Of a DNA stretch of 64,000 nucleotides, positions 34,960-46,726 are shown one piece after another. Location: positions 124,001 to 188,000 of the forward strand of contig JAIVFJ010000088.1 of the NCBI GenBank assembly GCA_025765615.1. The letters are read 5' to 3'. The notes beneath the pieces were generated by a model that was not told the origin of the DNA, ran no database searches, and worked only from the letters and a program-made list of their open reading frames with translations. Positions within the stretch are counted from its first letter, which is position 1, and every line of letters starts with the position of its first letter. The position numbers were made by a program, and so were the translations under genes. This DNA comes from Zopfochytrium polystomum. Lineage: Eukaryota > Chytridiomycota > Chytridiomycetes > Chytridiales > Chytridiaceae.

Positions 34960-36620
34960 TTTGACTTCAAACGTTTAGTTGAAAGTATGCCAAGGAGAAT
35001 CAAGGCTGTCATCAAAAACAAAGGTGTTTCTACCAAATATTGAGGTTGCTGCCCCTTGCACACAATTTACTTTTTTTTTTTTTTTGGGTTTTAACTGGCG
35101 CCATTTTTTTAATTTTTGCCGAAGCAGCGAGGTGGCGCTGGGAGTCAATTTGTGGTTCAACCCTTCGAAATTTTTTAAACAGCTTTTCCTTCGAAGGAAC
35201 AAATGGGAAATTTTGCTCCATGCGTTTGCAACCGATTTTTTCAATGCTGAAATTCCAGACAAGGCATTCCTTGTTGCACTGTTAGCTTCAGGTGTTCCCA
35301 GAGTAGTTGCTCAATTGGGTTTAAGTCTGGGCCGTTTGTGCAGGTCAATCAACAACTTTCAATCCACATTTCTGAAACCGTTGGCTCACTTAATTCACTG
35401 CTTTGTGAGCTGGTGCATTGCCTTGTTGATAGATGAAGCTGTCGGTCACGTCCTTTTGGTAGTCCATTTTCATATCAATATAGTCCAGAAAACCCTCAAA
35501 CTTCACATCCAGAATGTCAAGATACTTTGATGAGTTGAGTTGGCTGTCAATGAATGAAAAGCATCCTGAGCATCCTGGGTTTGAACCCCATTAAACAAAC
35601 CCAAGTAGAGAAAGATTCCTGACCGCTCTTGCATGAACTTTGCAAGCACTAAGGTTTCAAATCAGTACAATGATATCAGCAATGCTTGCGATATTTGTGT
35701 CGCACCACGGCACTTTCCGACAACGATACACGCCATGCATATCGCTTTTCACGATATCACAACAAGGTGTTGCGAGAATTATCGGATATCGATGTGTGTC
35801 AGCAGGAATCGGACCTCAATGACACGCAGGAATTGTATAGCTCAGCTACGCGACACAATACTGGTGTGGGGCTAAATGTCGAGATAACGTGTCGATTTGA
35901 AAACCTTAGCAAGCGCTCTTTCATCATTCTTTGCCCAGCTCTCCACCATACAAAGACCTTGCCCTGCTTCCCAGTTTCTAAAGTTGCCTTGTCTGTCCAA
36001 ATAACTTTGGCGCGGTCCTTGACAGTCCAGTCCTTATGCTCGCACAGCAAATGCCAGGTGTCTAGCTCCATGCTTCAGAGACAAAGACGGCCACTTCGAA
36101 ATACAGCTGCGAATTCAAAGCTGGTGCAGGTGCTCCTGAATGGTTCTGGTTGAAATTGGAGAAGATCCGGCAGAATTAACGATGCTTGAGATGCCCTGTA
36201 ACCTCTGCAGAGCCTTTTGTTGCCTGAGCCAGATATCGTAGATCGTAGACAGAGAGATTTTTTTGGCTGTCTGCTGCACAGGAGATCCACCAGGCTTCCT
36301 GTCTTGTCAAAACGTTGTTGCGACACTGTGGGAACCTGATTAGTCGCTGATCCTGCAAACGCTGCATCCCTTCTCACGCAAGTTGACAACTGTCCTGCAT
36401 GTGGCAGCATCGTGCTTTGTGTGATGCTGTTTTCTCCATGCTGAATTTGGAGGCGATCTGGGGGACGGTGATGGCAGTGGGATGCAGATCTGGTGGTGGT
36501 GGAGGAAAGACAAGTCTTTCTAAACGATCGCCTCGGGAAAAAAAAAAAGGGTGCCTGTCAAAGAGGAGAATAACCAATGATGCAATCATCGAAATATACC
36601 TCACATTGTATTCCACAAGT
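34960..36620 (-). pseudogene. decayed Tc1/mariner (DD34E-type) transposase
   Basis: Reading the minus strand from about 36620, fragments in several frames line up with a Tc1-like transposase. There is an HTH-like piece (TVPQIASKFSMEKTASHKAR). Next is HKDWTVKDRAKVIWTDKATL (first catalytic Asp), then KGKVFVWWRAGQ-like sequence, then IYQQGNAPAHKAV, where the usual second Asp reads Gly. Last is PDLNPIEQLLWEHLK, with the catalytic Glu, near 35290-35335. Stops and frameshifts separate the pieces, so the copy is dead. The surrounding AT-rich 2.5 kb probably belongs to the same insertion. I did not identify terminal inverted repeats. Confidence 0.8.
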
Positions 36621-37434
36621 TATGAAAGTATTCTTGGATGTGTTTCTAATATATGAAAGAGTAACCAATAATTGAGTAGTAATTGAGGTTGTTGTTTTTT
36701 TTTTTTTTTTTTTTTGTTTCCTTTCTTGCCTTTTCTTCTTTTCCAAAGGAAAACGTTAGCAAGTTTCGCCGTGATAGTGAAAACGGGGTGAAAATGGTTT
36801 CCTTGTATCCCGACCTTGCATAAAAAAAAAAAAAAAACCTGTTGCCACAAATAAATAATTATGGGTTCCTCAGTCTGTGCAAATATACACTGTCCATCCC
36901 TGCAGACAGAGAATGAACTGTAGGTAATATTTTGTTTAATTGCTCCCAAATGCGAACCGAAAGGGAAAAACGCTAATGTTGCAGTGCACAAGTGATGTGA
37001 CTCTGGTGTCAAATCTGAGCGGCTGTCGCGCCTGAACCTAATCAAAGTTCTTGGAGACTCAGAGACCAACCCACAAACACACATCTCAACCTCCTTCCCT
37101 CCTAACGTTTGGAGCAGACTGTTTTTCCAGTTTGCAAAAAAAAACCAACTATAATTAGCACGTGATGTTGGCCTTCTGCGACTATGGGCTTGTTATGATT
37201 GGGGCATATAACATTGGCTTCCCAGCACACAGGACAAAACAATTGGTTTGGCTTCGCCAATAGGGCCAGCCGCATGTGTTTGCATAGCACGCTTTCAAGG
37301 CTACCCCATTCTGTATAAGGTGATGACTTTTGCCGTTTTCCCACTCGCAGCCTTCAACAAGAAAAAGGAAAGCTTGCTTTCAGCAATATGCCTTGGTTTG
37401 GCCCTTGGGCTTACTTTTTTTTTTACTCAGGGCG

Positions 37435-37479
<45 letters not shown>
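37435..37479 (+). repeat. poly-A tract (45 A)
   Basis: Uninterrupted A run in the intergenic space between the transposase relic and the S41-like gene. It may be the tail of a retroposed element. Confidence 0.9.
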
Positions 37480-37480
<1 letters not shown>

Positions 37481-37964
37481 ATGTGAGACGAGAAGAAAAG
37501 TTTCCTTCCTTTATTTTCCAAAGCACGCCAAAAACGACGCTGGAGTTCATCATAATGACACAACGCACAACAGGTACAAGCACCGGGGGAAATAACACAA
37601 CAGTGAGGACGAGGATTTGAAAAATGTTCTCGACGGGCGGAGCACGAGAAGAGCTGCGAGGAGACAGAAAAAAAAAGCTCGAGAGAAAGAGAGAGAGCAC
37701 AGGGGGAAAGGTGCGGAGGAAAGTTTAAGCCTGTATTGTTCGTTGACTAGTCCATTTGTATAAGGAGGCATCAGCAATAAAAGATAAACGATAAAAAAAA
37801 AAAAAAAAAAAAAACCAGATCAAAAATGTCCACAGGCAGTAGGGCCAACGAGGAGTAGTTAAACTGGGAGATGGAGGAAAAAAAAACAGAGGAGGACGGG
37901 GGGGGAAAGAAAAAAGATGGGAAGAAAAGGAGAATGGAGAGGGGGCCGCAGCAGCCAGCTCTAC

Positions 37965-40829
37965 TCAAATCCACAGCGCAGCCAAAACGGCTGCGCATGC
38001 GACTGCTGCGGCGCTGACAGCGCCAGCAGCGCCAGCGCGGACGACGCCCCGCGGCGCAGCCGACTTGGCGCCGCCGCCGCTGCTCGACATGCCCGTGTTC
38101 ACTACCGTTCCCATCGCGGCCGTCGCCGCCTTCCAGATGGCGCTGCGGTCCGTAATGTCCTGGACGGCCAGCAGCCCGTCGGCCGGCTGCGGCACCCACT
38201 CCACCGGCGAGTCCGAGTTCTTGCCCTGCGGCGAGTACGACTCCCACACGGGCAAGCTCCCCGTCGCCGACAGCGGCAGCACGTCTGGCACCTTGATCCC
38301 GCTCAGCACCGACGACGGCATCACCGCCGCGATCGACGCCGAGTCCGACGCCACCGTTGCAAAGTCGCCGACAGACCCGCCCTCGAACGACGACGGCTGG
38401 AACGCCGCACCGCTGCTGCCGCCCACCACGTACGCCTTGACCCCGATCTGGTCCCGCAGCACCCGCGTCATCTCCGCGCACGTGGACCCGCAGTTGCCGT
38501 CCGACACCAGCGCCACCGCGTTCGCCGACCAACCCTTCGTCAGGGTCGGGAGCGACTTGCTGATAAACTCGTTTGCAAACGCCGTGCACGACAGGTCGAA
38601 CCGGTCAGAGTACGACGACGTCGCCCCGCCGCGCGTGATCGGCTTGGGCGCAGACAGTATGTTGCTCGTCTTGGAGCTCTGCGACACCAGCTGCCCCTGC
38701 GACGAAAACAGTGTCCCTTGGTTTCGCAGCGCTGCCGTCGAGTCCGCGTACTGGATTAGCGCTTGCATCGTGCTCGACAGTCGGAGGTCGTACGGCAGCG
38801 CTGCGGCGGACGGGAACAGCATCTGCAGGAACGCGAGCCCCACGCAAATGATGCCACCGCCGTTGCCGATCGTGTCAATAATCAGCTTCGAAACGCCGGC
38901 AGTCTCCAGCGCCTTGAGGCCGGACGCCGCGGTCGCCACCATCGCCGTGATCGCCTGGTTCGAGTCCGTCGCCGGGTTCACCGTCGTAAAGGCCCAGACC
39001 CCAGTGTCCGCGTCTAGCTGGTAAAACGCAAAGTTCTCATCGGAGACCAGCGGGCTGTTGATGCTGAACGTGGCGTCAGAGGCGAGCTTGGAGGACGAAG
39101 CCTCCCGCAGTCGCGTGGCCGCTTGGCTCAGGTGGGCAGACTGCAGCTGTTCCGCAAGCGAGTTGTTGAACTCAAAGTTGGCGGGCATCTGCGTTTTGAT
39201 TGTGGTCAGCTCCCGGTGGTTGAAATCATCCTGGAGATCGCCTTTGAGAGACTGGGCGGTTGGCGCCGCCGGCGTCGCGTGTGGTACATCCGTAACGCAC
39301 TGGGGATGGGAATTTGGAGGAAAGAGTTGGAGAAAGGAGGTGTGGTGGTGAAGTCAATTTTAGAAAGCCAGTCAGTGCCATCAGAACAGTCGCCGAAAAG
39401 AAGCTCTCCACAGACACGCAAACTCACGTTCAATTGGTAGTAGGTGCTCCTGGTAGACCACGTCTGACCGGTGGACACGTACACGGCCCACGGAACGTTG
39501 CTGACGGTCACGGCCGTTCCAGAAGGGCTCACGAGATCGTACGTCATCTGCAGAGGCAGCCAGCTTGGAACAACCCTCGCCCTGTAAATGGGTCCGTCGG
39601 CGACCATAAAGTTCTGCGCATTGGGATCGAACGCCGAAGTCGGGAGCATCGAATTGAAACGCGTCTCGGGGCTGTGCGACACGCCGGCGCGCTTGTCAGC
39701 AAACTGTTGAATGTACGAGACCGCGTCGACGCCGTTGATCTTGGACACGGTGTAGCCCACGTACTGCGAGTAGTTGGGAACGGCCTTGTTGAAGTAGGCG
39801 TGAACGGCCGTTTGGAGCCCGGCGAGAATCCGCAAGTTTGCCGTCGAGCCACCCGAGGGGTGCCAGAAGGTGCTGCCATTGACAACGGTGTCACGGAGGT
39901 AAATAGTTGGGGCCCCCCCAGACTTGTACTTGGCATCGATGATAAAGGGTTGTATCATGCGGCCAGTGGCAAAGCAGAGAGACGCATAGAAGGAGTGGGC
40001 GTCGTTGAGCGAGTCGATCAAGTCTGCGATGGCCGTGTGGAGTGCAAACTCGGTTGTAATCGCGTCATTTGCTGCGATCGCGTCGAGTGCAGCAAAGATG
40101 TCCACATTGGAAGAGTAGAGCGGCGAGGAGGAAGACTTTGCCAAATCGAGGTACGGGTAACTTGCAACGGAAATTTGGGAAAGGAGGGTGGGGTGGGAAG
40201 TACGAGGATGGTAGGCCAATAGTTAGAAACCTTCTGATCGGATGGTCCAGCGACCTTTCAGGCCATTCTGTCAACACTGAGCAACGCGCGGCAGTTTCTT
40301 CCGCAGCGAGGTTTTGCGTTGGAACAGAATTGCGGGCCGCACTGAGCACAAGGAGCAAAAGGAGATCTGCTGCACGAGTATCAAAGCCCCACAGACGTGC
40401 AAGACACCCTGCAGACCAGTCCAACTCGCACCTCGTCCCTAAGACAAGACACTCGGCGGGCTTCCTCTCAATCTCGCACGCACGCACACTCGGCAACATC
40501 ACTCACAGATCAAAGTAGGCCTTTACACCGTCAGTCTGCGCCTTCCTGGTTGCAGCCGAGACGGAAAAGGAGTTGTAGCAGGCGAAGAGATCAGAGCCTG
40601 AGACAATGGTGGGAGTGGAGGTATCGCCCTTGGTGTAAGCGTTCGAGGGAGCCAGCACGCTGCAGGGGTCCGTGGTGGTGGTGTTGCCCTGGGCAAAGAC
40701 GGCCGCGGGTGCTCCGCAGACGACAGCCAGTGCCGCAGTGGCCGCGGCAACAAGTGTGGCAGTCGAAGCCACCGTCCGGAGGGTGGTTGCTGTTGATGCT
40801 GTTGCTGTCTGGCGGCGAAGGAGGCGACG

Positions 40830-40860
<31 letters not shown>

Positions 40861-40994
40861 GTGGTGGTGCCGGCGCTTCGGCTGACTTGCGAAGAGGCGG
40901 GCGGCGCGAGAGGGATCGGCATTGGCCCTGTCGTTGACCTGCACGACGAGGGCGGGGCGGCGTCGACGGCGGCGGCGAGGAACGGCAGCAGCAT
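37965..40994 (-). CDS. S41-peptidase-like secreted protein, probable GPI anchor
   Basis: Three exons (40994-40507, 40160-39428, 39299-37965) give 851 residues. After a low-complexity N-terminus comes a hydrophobic stretch (ASTATLVAAATAALAVVCGA) that should act as signal or anchor. The ectodomain has FACYNSF, HTAIADLIDSLNDAHSFYA, LIIDTIGNGGGII and LVSDGNCGSTCAEMTR. The last is the S41 (C-terminal processing peptidase) nucleophile elbow with the candidate catalytic Ser. The C-terminus is Ser/Gly-rich followed by a hydrophobic end (GAVSAAAVACAAVLAALWI), as expected for GPI attachment. Fungal members of this family are secreted and poorly characterised. A second ATG in frame lies 24 residues downstream. 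The gene is divergent to the P450. Confidence 0.8.
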
Positions 40995-41517
40995 TGTAAT
41001 GATTGTTGAAGTTTTCTCTTTTTTTCTATTTTATTTGTCTTGCAGATTTGCTGGGGAAAATTTGAAAAAATAGGAAAGGGAAGGGGACAGGCCTGCATCC
41101 CTTCATGTCAAAAAAAAGAGGAAGAAAGGCCATTGTTCGGTTTTCTCATTTTTGTTAAGATTTTTCCCATGGGGAGCTCAGCAAATGACGTTTATGGCAA
41201 CGGCGCTGGATACCTTCCGTTTCTGGCAAGTAGCAACTTGCCTGTGCAGCTTGTCTGCCTGGCTGCCTGTAATTGGAGGCTGTTTTTTTTTTTTTTTGGT
41301 TGTTCCTCCACAGCCTCCTGAGCACGCCAAAGAACTTCCCGAATTGAACTTGTGGAGTGGAATTCGACTGTCTCTCCCACAACGGTTTGCGCCCCAGTTC
41401 AAATTTTTTGCACCGCTCGGGTGTCTGTCTGTCCGTCTGCCTCAAACAGATGTTTAAATTTTTTTGACTGATTTTGCTCGCGGGGGAGCAATCAATTGAT
41501 TGGTGGGCGGCGACCAA

Positions 41518-41565
<48 letters not shown>

Positions 41566-42185
41566 CTCTCTGCCCTTTTCTTTTAAGCAACGCAGAAGAC
41601 ACGCGATCGGCAGGCGTGCGGCGAACGGCGACGCATCAGAAGTGCGTTTCTTTGGGCAAGACATAGTTCAGTGACAAGTGAAGTAGCGTCACAAAAAAGA
41701 GGAGGAGGAAGGAGAGTGGTGGCCCTGTCTCTGTTGCTGGCTGCTGCTGCTGCTGCTTGGTTGATTGATTCATTGATTGATTGATTGATTGCTTCCCCGG
41801 TGATGATGATGATGATGATGATGATGATGACCATGAGAGAGTGGCCTGACCAACCATCGTTACTCCGCTTGAAACTTGAGTTGATTGGCCGCTGTACGAC
41901 AACGTCGTCCTCGCAACGAAAGTGTGCGCTCCCACCCACCCTTACTTTGCTTTACACGAGAGCCGTGGCGTGCAGGAGCGAGCTCCTTAACGCCAGCCAG
42001 GCCGGCCGCGCGCTAGGACGCATGGCTGCTTGCAAAGCCGTGCAGAACAACACCTGTAACGCTGATAAATGATTTCACATCGGTTCGCTGCCGGCCTTCC
42101 GCCCGATCGCAAAGATCGCATGCGCGGGGTGCTGCTCCGTCGAGTCCCCAGTGATTTTTTTCAAACATCGCCGTCTGAGAGTCAA
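40995..42185. other. divergent promoter region (S41-like / P450)
   Basis: Shared 1.2-kb upstream region. It holds a (CT)n tract at 41521-41571, a TGAT repeat at 41761-41790 and an ATG/ATC trinucleotide run at 41802-41830. No gene. Confidence 0.6.
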
Positions 42186-44328
42186 ATGACGCTGCCCCTT
42201 CTCGCGATCGTGTTCGCCGTGCTGGCGGCACACGCTGAAGCAGCAACACCCGCCGACGCAGCAGCAGCTGCTGCAGCTGCAGCGCCCCCCGTCGTTTCGA
42301 CTTCATGGGCGCTGTGGCTCCTCCGATTCTTGCTCGTCTCTGTCCTTCCTCTGTGGCTTGTGTATCACCTCTACGTCTACCCTTACTTTCTGCATCCGCT
42401 GCGCAACGCCCCAGGCCCGCGGTCGCCTTGGTATTCCCTTGTCGGCGTGGTGCCAGAGATCCTGAGGGAGGAGGCAGGCGCCCCTCGCCCTCCGGATTGC
42501 GGAGGATCTACGGCACCCACGCCCACGTTTACACGAGGGAACGAAGGATGAACGACGTGCTTAAGGAGTGAGTCTCTAACCCCCTTCCACACCCCATTTG
42601 GACTGGTCTTTGTGACGGTGCTCGCTCACGGCCCTCTCTTTGCCCTCAATCACTGCCTAGAATCGTCGGCAACGGCCTCTTGACCGCAGAGACTGGCGAC
42701 CAGCACAAGCGTCAGCGCGCTCTGATCGGCCCGTCGTTTCGCATCAAGCACATCGCCGCCATGGTGCCGACCTTTGTCCGCACCGGCCGCGAGTTTGTCG
42801 CCTCCCTCTCGTCGCGCCTCGCTGCCGCCCCCGTCACCGAGTCCGGCCACGCCACCCTCGACATTGACGTCTACAAGGAGGCCTCCAAGGTCACCCTCGA
42901 CATCATCGGCCGCGCCGGCTTCGCCTACGACTTTCACGCCGTCGCGTCCGGCGACGCCGTCGACGGCGGCGGCGGCGGCGTCGGCGAGGGCGAGTCGCCC
43001 CCTCTACGCCGCCTTCCAAACCCTCCTGAGTTACGACTCGCTCTCCGCCCTCAGCATCTTGCGGAACCTCGTCCCCGGCGGCCGCAGCGTCCCGACCCCC
43101 GCAAAGGCAAAATACGATCGGGCGAGAGCGCTGACCCGCAGCATCGTCAAGGAGATTTTGCAGAGCGGGTACCACCGCGTCGACGCCGGCTCCGACGGGA
43201 AGGACCTCTTGAGCATCCTCATCCGCGCAAACAACGAGAGCGAGGAGCGCATTTCGCAGGACGAGCTGGAGGGTCAGGTGAGCGCGATCTGGTGTGCTGG
43301 GGCAAACAGTGGGGCATTGTTTTTTCGCGCAACTCATCCGGTGCACCCGAATGGTTCCCTCCTGGCTGCGGCTTATGCCGTTCCCCGCCCTCGCCCTCAA
43401 GATCCTCACCTTCGTCGGCGCCGGCCACGAAACAACAAGCACCAGCCTGACGTGGACGCTGCTCCTCCTCGCCCAGCACCGCGACGTCCAAACGCGGCTG
43501 CACGCCGCCATCACCGCCGCCCTCACGAGCGGCGCTCCACTCGCCTCCAACCCCGACGACCCCGACCTCCTCACCTACGACCTGATCCACGCCATCCCGC
43601 TCCTCGACGCCGTCTGCAAAGAGTCGCTGCGCCTCTACCCCCCCGTCCCCGTCAACTCGCGCACCGCACAGTGCGACGACGTCATCGACGGTTTCATCGT
43701 CCCAAGGGGAACAGCGGTGTTCACCCCCGCCGTCGTCCTCCACAGGTTGCCCGCCCTGTGGGGACAGGATGCGGAGGCGTTCGTCCCGGAGAGGTGGCTG
43801 CCCGGTGGCGGTGCCGGTGCTGGTGGTGGGAGTGGCGGTGCAAAGGAGGAGGCCGCGGAGGACCCGGCAGAGGCCGTGCCCGCGGGCGCTGCCGTTCCAA
43901 AGGCGTTTGGCGCGTTTATGCCGTTTTCGCTGGGACCGAGGTGAGGACGGCGTGAGAGGGGGGGAAGAGTGCGTTGTTTCTCGTGGCTGTCGTCCGTGTT
44001 CCGAGGAATGTGGGGGGCAAGGGGGGACCGTTGGGGGTAGTTTGCTATTCGCGTTTTTTTGCACACTCTACTAATCACAAAACCTGCAAAAACAAAACAA
44101 AACAAAACACACGCACACACACAACAAACCCCCCTTCCCAGAAACTGCATCGGCGCGCGCTTCGCCACGACCGAGCTCAAGGTCCTCGTCGCCCTGCTCC
44201 TCTTGGAGTTTGAGTTTGCCGAGGTGCCCGAATTCACGTTTAAAAAGAAGCTGACGCTCACGTGGAAGCCGCATCCGAGGCTGCTGCTGAGGGTTTCGAG
44301 GCGGGAGCCGCCGCGAGGGTCGGTGTGA
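42186..44328 (+). CDS. cytochrome P450
   Basis: Four exons: 42186-42567, 42661-43277, 43402-43940, 44142-44328; about 574 residues. A signal-like start and a membrane anchor (WALWLLRFLLVSVLPLWLVY) are followed by the P450 core. This includes I-helix FVGAGHETTSTSL, ESLRLYPPVP (ExxR), FVPERWLP, and heme loop FSLGPRNCIGARFA, with the Cys in the last exon. Two one-base breaks occur. A C is missing at CCCC 42481-42484; adding it joins the anchor to the LRRIYGTHAHVYTRERR part. An extra C lies in CCCCC 42998-43002; removing it joins GEGES to PLYAAFQTLLSYDS. Both are in homopolymers and cancel, so I read them as assembly errors, not decay. The start at 42186 is chosen because it begins the signal; an in-frame ATG at 42069 exists. 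Substrate unknown. Confidence 0.85.
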
Positions 44329-45601
44329 TTGGGGGAAGGGGAAGGAGGGTTGTTTTTGGGAGGACCTCGTTTTTCGTTGGGTGGTGGCCAAGGTGGGGAG
44401 GGGTTTTCGTGAAGGCAGCCTGATCTTTGCGGCGGCAGATGTTGTGGTAAAGGTGCGGTGCAAGCAGGCAAAATGGTGTCCATCCTTCCTCGCATTGGCT
44501 TTGATTTTCCATCCCCTGGTTGTCCACTTATCACTTTTCTACGTTGCTGGTGGGGTGGGCAATTGCAAGAGTGGTGGCGAATACATCTATTTGAATTGGT
44601 TCTGAATGTATGGATCCGTTTTAATGAATAGCGAAGGGATTTGCCTGGGCTCATTACTCACCCCGGTGTGTGGCAGACCCAGGCTTGTGCACAGGTCAAA
44701 AGGTGGTATACCGGGGCTCAGGGATTCCCACATGCCCACGTGAACCAGTCACCCAGGGTTCGCCCAGGCAAGAGGCATGCCGGTTGCCTTTGCAAACCTT
44801 TTGCTTTGGTTTGCCAAAAGGCACAAAAATGCCCAATTAACAACGTGAAAATCCTGATGCCGCGGGGAAGAAAAATCGCTCCCCTTAAAAAAGCACCCTT
44901 GACATCCTGTAGCGCACTTGGAGCTGAACCCTAACCCTGACTGGAAGAAGTAAAAAAAACCAAAAAAAAATAAAATAAAATAAAATGAAATAACAATCAG
45001 CGTGAATGTAAACTTACTGTGGTAGCCGGAAAAACCGTGTTGGGTCACATGGGCTTGTGGAATTCTGGTTGATGCCCCAACGTTTCACACCCAACCTTCG
45101 CGCGAAGCGAGGGTCGCGCGAGCGCGGTTTCCTTTGTTTCTGATTCTCCCCTGACCGCGGCTGCTTCCTTTCCCACCGCAAGATTGTTGTCTGAACGATT
45201 GCCTGTTGGAGATGTTCGCTAACCGGGGCTCATGATTGTCCGCGGCGGCCGCCGCGACCGCCTTTGAGGATGCAGCTTCACAGTTGAACCAAAACTTGTC
45301 CTACAGTTCAAACTCGCACCGAGCAAGCAGTTGGCATCGGGTTTGCAGCCCCGACTTCAAAATACAACTCCGCGGAATAAAACTCACCCTGCCTGCTGAC
45401 CAATAGCGGCAAAGTCGTTTTCTTTTTCTCATCACAGAACAACGCCGGTGCACAACTCGGATATTTTCAACTTGTATTACATGCTTTAACGCGGAAACGA
45501 AAATCGAGAACAGAGAAACCAATGCAGATAAGAAACAGAGAAATTTGTAAAAAGCTTGGAAGATATAACGCAAGGGGCACCATGAATTTCTGGCTCCCCC
45601 A
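44329..45601. other. intergenic, no gene seen
   Basis: Lies between the 3' ends of the P450 and SGA-A. The middle (44640-45060) is AT-richer and CpG-poor. No open frame shows codon bias. Confidence 0.5.
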
Positions 45602-46060
45602 TCACTCATCTTCCTCCACAACCTCCTCGTCCTCGTACATCTCGTCGTCGTCGACGGCTTCATCGTCGTCGAGCGCCTCTTCCTCGTCCACGGCCTCTTC
45701 ATCGTCCATGGCCTCCTCGTCGTCCAGCGCTTCCTCCTCGTCAACGGCCTCCTCGTCGTCGACCGCATCCTCTTCGTCAAACGCGTCGTCGTCCTCGTAC
45801 ATCCCGTCCTCGTCAACCGCGTCCTCGTCCGCGAACGCCGCCGACACTGCGTTCGCCGCGTCGTCGTCAAACAGCCCTTGCTCGTCGTACACGGCCTCGC
45901 TGGTGTCCACGAGCCCTTCACCGCCGCCGCCGCCTCCGCCGCCGGAGAACGCCCCGCTCGCCGCCAGACCTAAACCCACGTCGAGGCCGCGGGAGAGACC
46001 GCGGCCGAGCCCGGAACGGAACCCGCCGCCACCACCGCCGCCGCCGGCACGGGATGCGCG

Positions 46061-46092
<32 letters not shown>

Positions 46093-46424
46093 GGCCACCG
46101 CCGCCCCCGCCTCGGCCGCCGCCTCCGCCGCCACCTCGCCCTCCTCTGGCGCCTGTATGGGGGAGGGGAGGGGGGGGGGAAGAGGGAGGGGAAGAAGAGA
46201 AGGTTGTTAGGGACAGCTTCGCTTTTGGCTGGAAGCCATGGGAGCAATGTCCTCCTAAGCGCGCAAAATCACTTACGTCTTGTCAATTCCACGACATGGA
46301 CGTCGCCGTCGTAATGCTGCTGCTGCTGGGCGCCGAGGTCCGAGGAGGACGATTCGATGGGGGCCGCGAGGGCGAGGGAGGCCGTGGCGGCGAGGATGGC
46401 GAGGAGGAGCGAAATGGCTCGCAT
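45602..46424 (-). CDS. secreted Gly/Arg-rich acidic-tail protein SGA-A
   Basis: Two exons (46424-46277 and 46152-45602; intron phase 1) give 232 residues. A clear signal peptide (MRAISLLLAILAATASLALA) is followed by a 28-residue pro-segment ending VVELTRR, with the intron splitting the final Arg. Next comes a Gly-rich block with scattered Arg, then FRSGLGRGLSRGLDVGLGLA, then EGLVDTSEAVYDEQGLFDDD. The last 90 residues are almost pure acidic hexapeptides of pattern A-[VLM]-[DE]4. The dibasic site after ELT suggests kexin processing in the Golgi; this is inferred. It shares signal, dibasic motif, Gly block and EGLV-acidic block with SGA-B and SGA-C. I know no named family for it. Confidence 0.8.
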
Positions 46425-46507
46425 TTTCTGTTGGGGAGCTCCTTTTTTTCTTGTATTTGGTTGGGGGGTGGGGAAGCACTGAGTTGGTCCAGTCCGATAC
46501 AAGTCCA

Positions 46508-46514
46508 TTTTATA
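46508..46514 (-). promoter_or_regulatory. TATA box of SGA-A
   Basis: TATAAAA on the minus strand, 84 bp upstream of the ATG. A long (CT)n tract on the plus strand (46642-46726) lies just upstream. Confidence 0.6.
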
Positions 46515-46641
46515 TGGGTTTCTATCGGGAGGGTGTTTGCTGCTGCGTCTTTGTTCAACAAGGACGCTGGAAGACTCTCACTCTCTCCCTCTCTCACTCT
46601 CACTCACTCACTCACCCACTCACTCTCACACACACACTCTC

Positions 46642-46643
46642 TC

Positions 46644-46703
<60 letters not shown>

Positions 46704-46726
46704 TCTCTCTCTCTCTCTCTCTCTCC
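46642..46726 (+). repeat. (CT)n tract upstream of SGA-A
   Basis: Nearly pure CT microsatellite about 220 bp upstream of the SGA-A ATG. Confidence 0.95.

Noticed and set aside
42069..42185. In-frame ATG upstream of the chosen P450 start
   Set aside because: It would add 39 polar residues ahead of a good signal-anchor, which is unusual for microsomal P450s.
44926..44940. CCCTAACCCT, possible telomere-type repeat
   Set aside because: Only about two units. A lone CCCTAAACC at 17321 is similar. Too short to mean a telomere or interstitial array.
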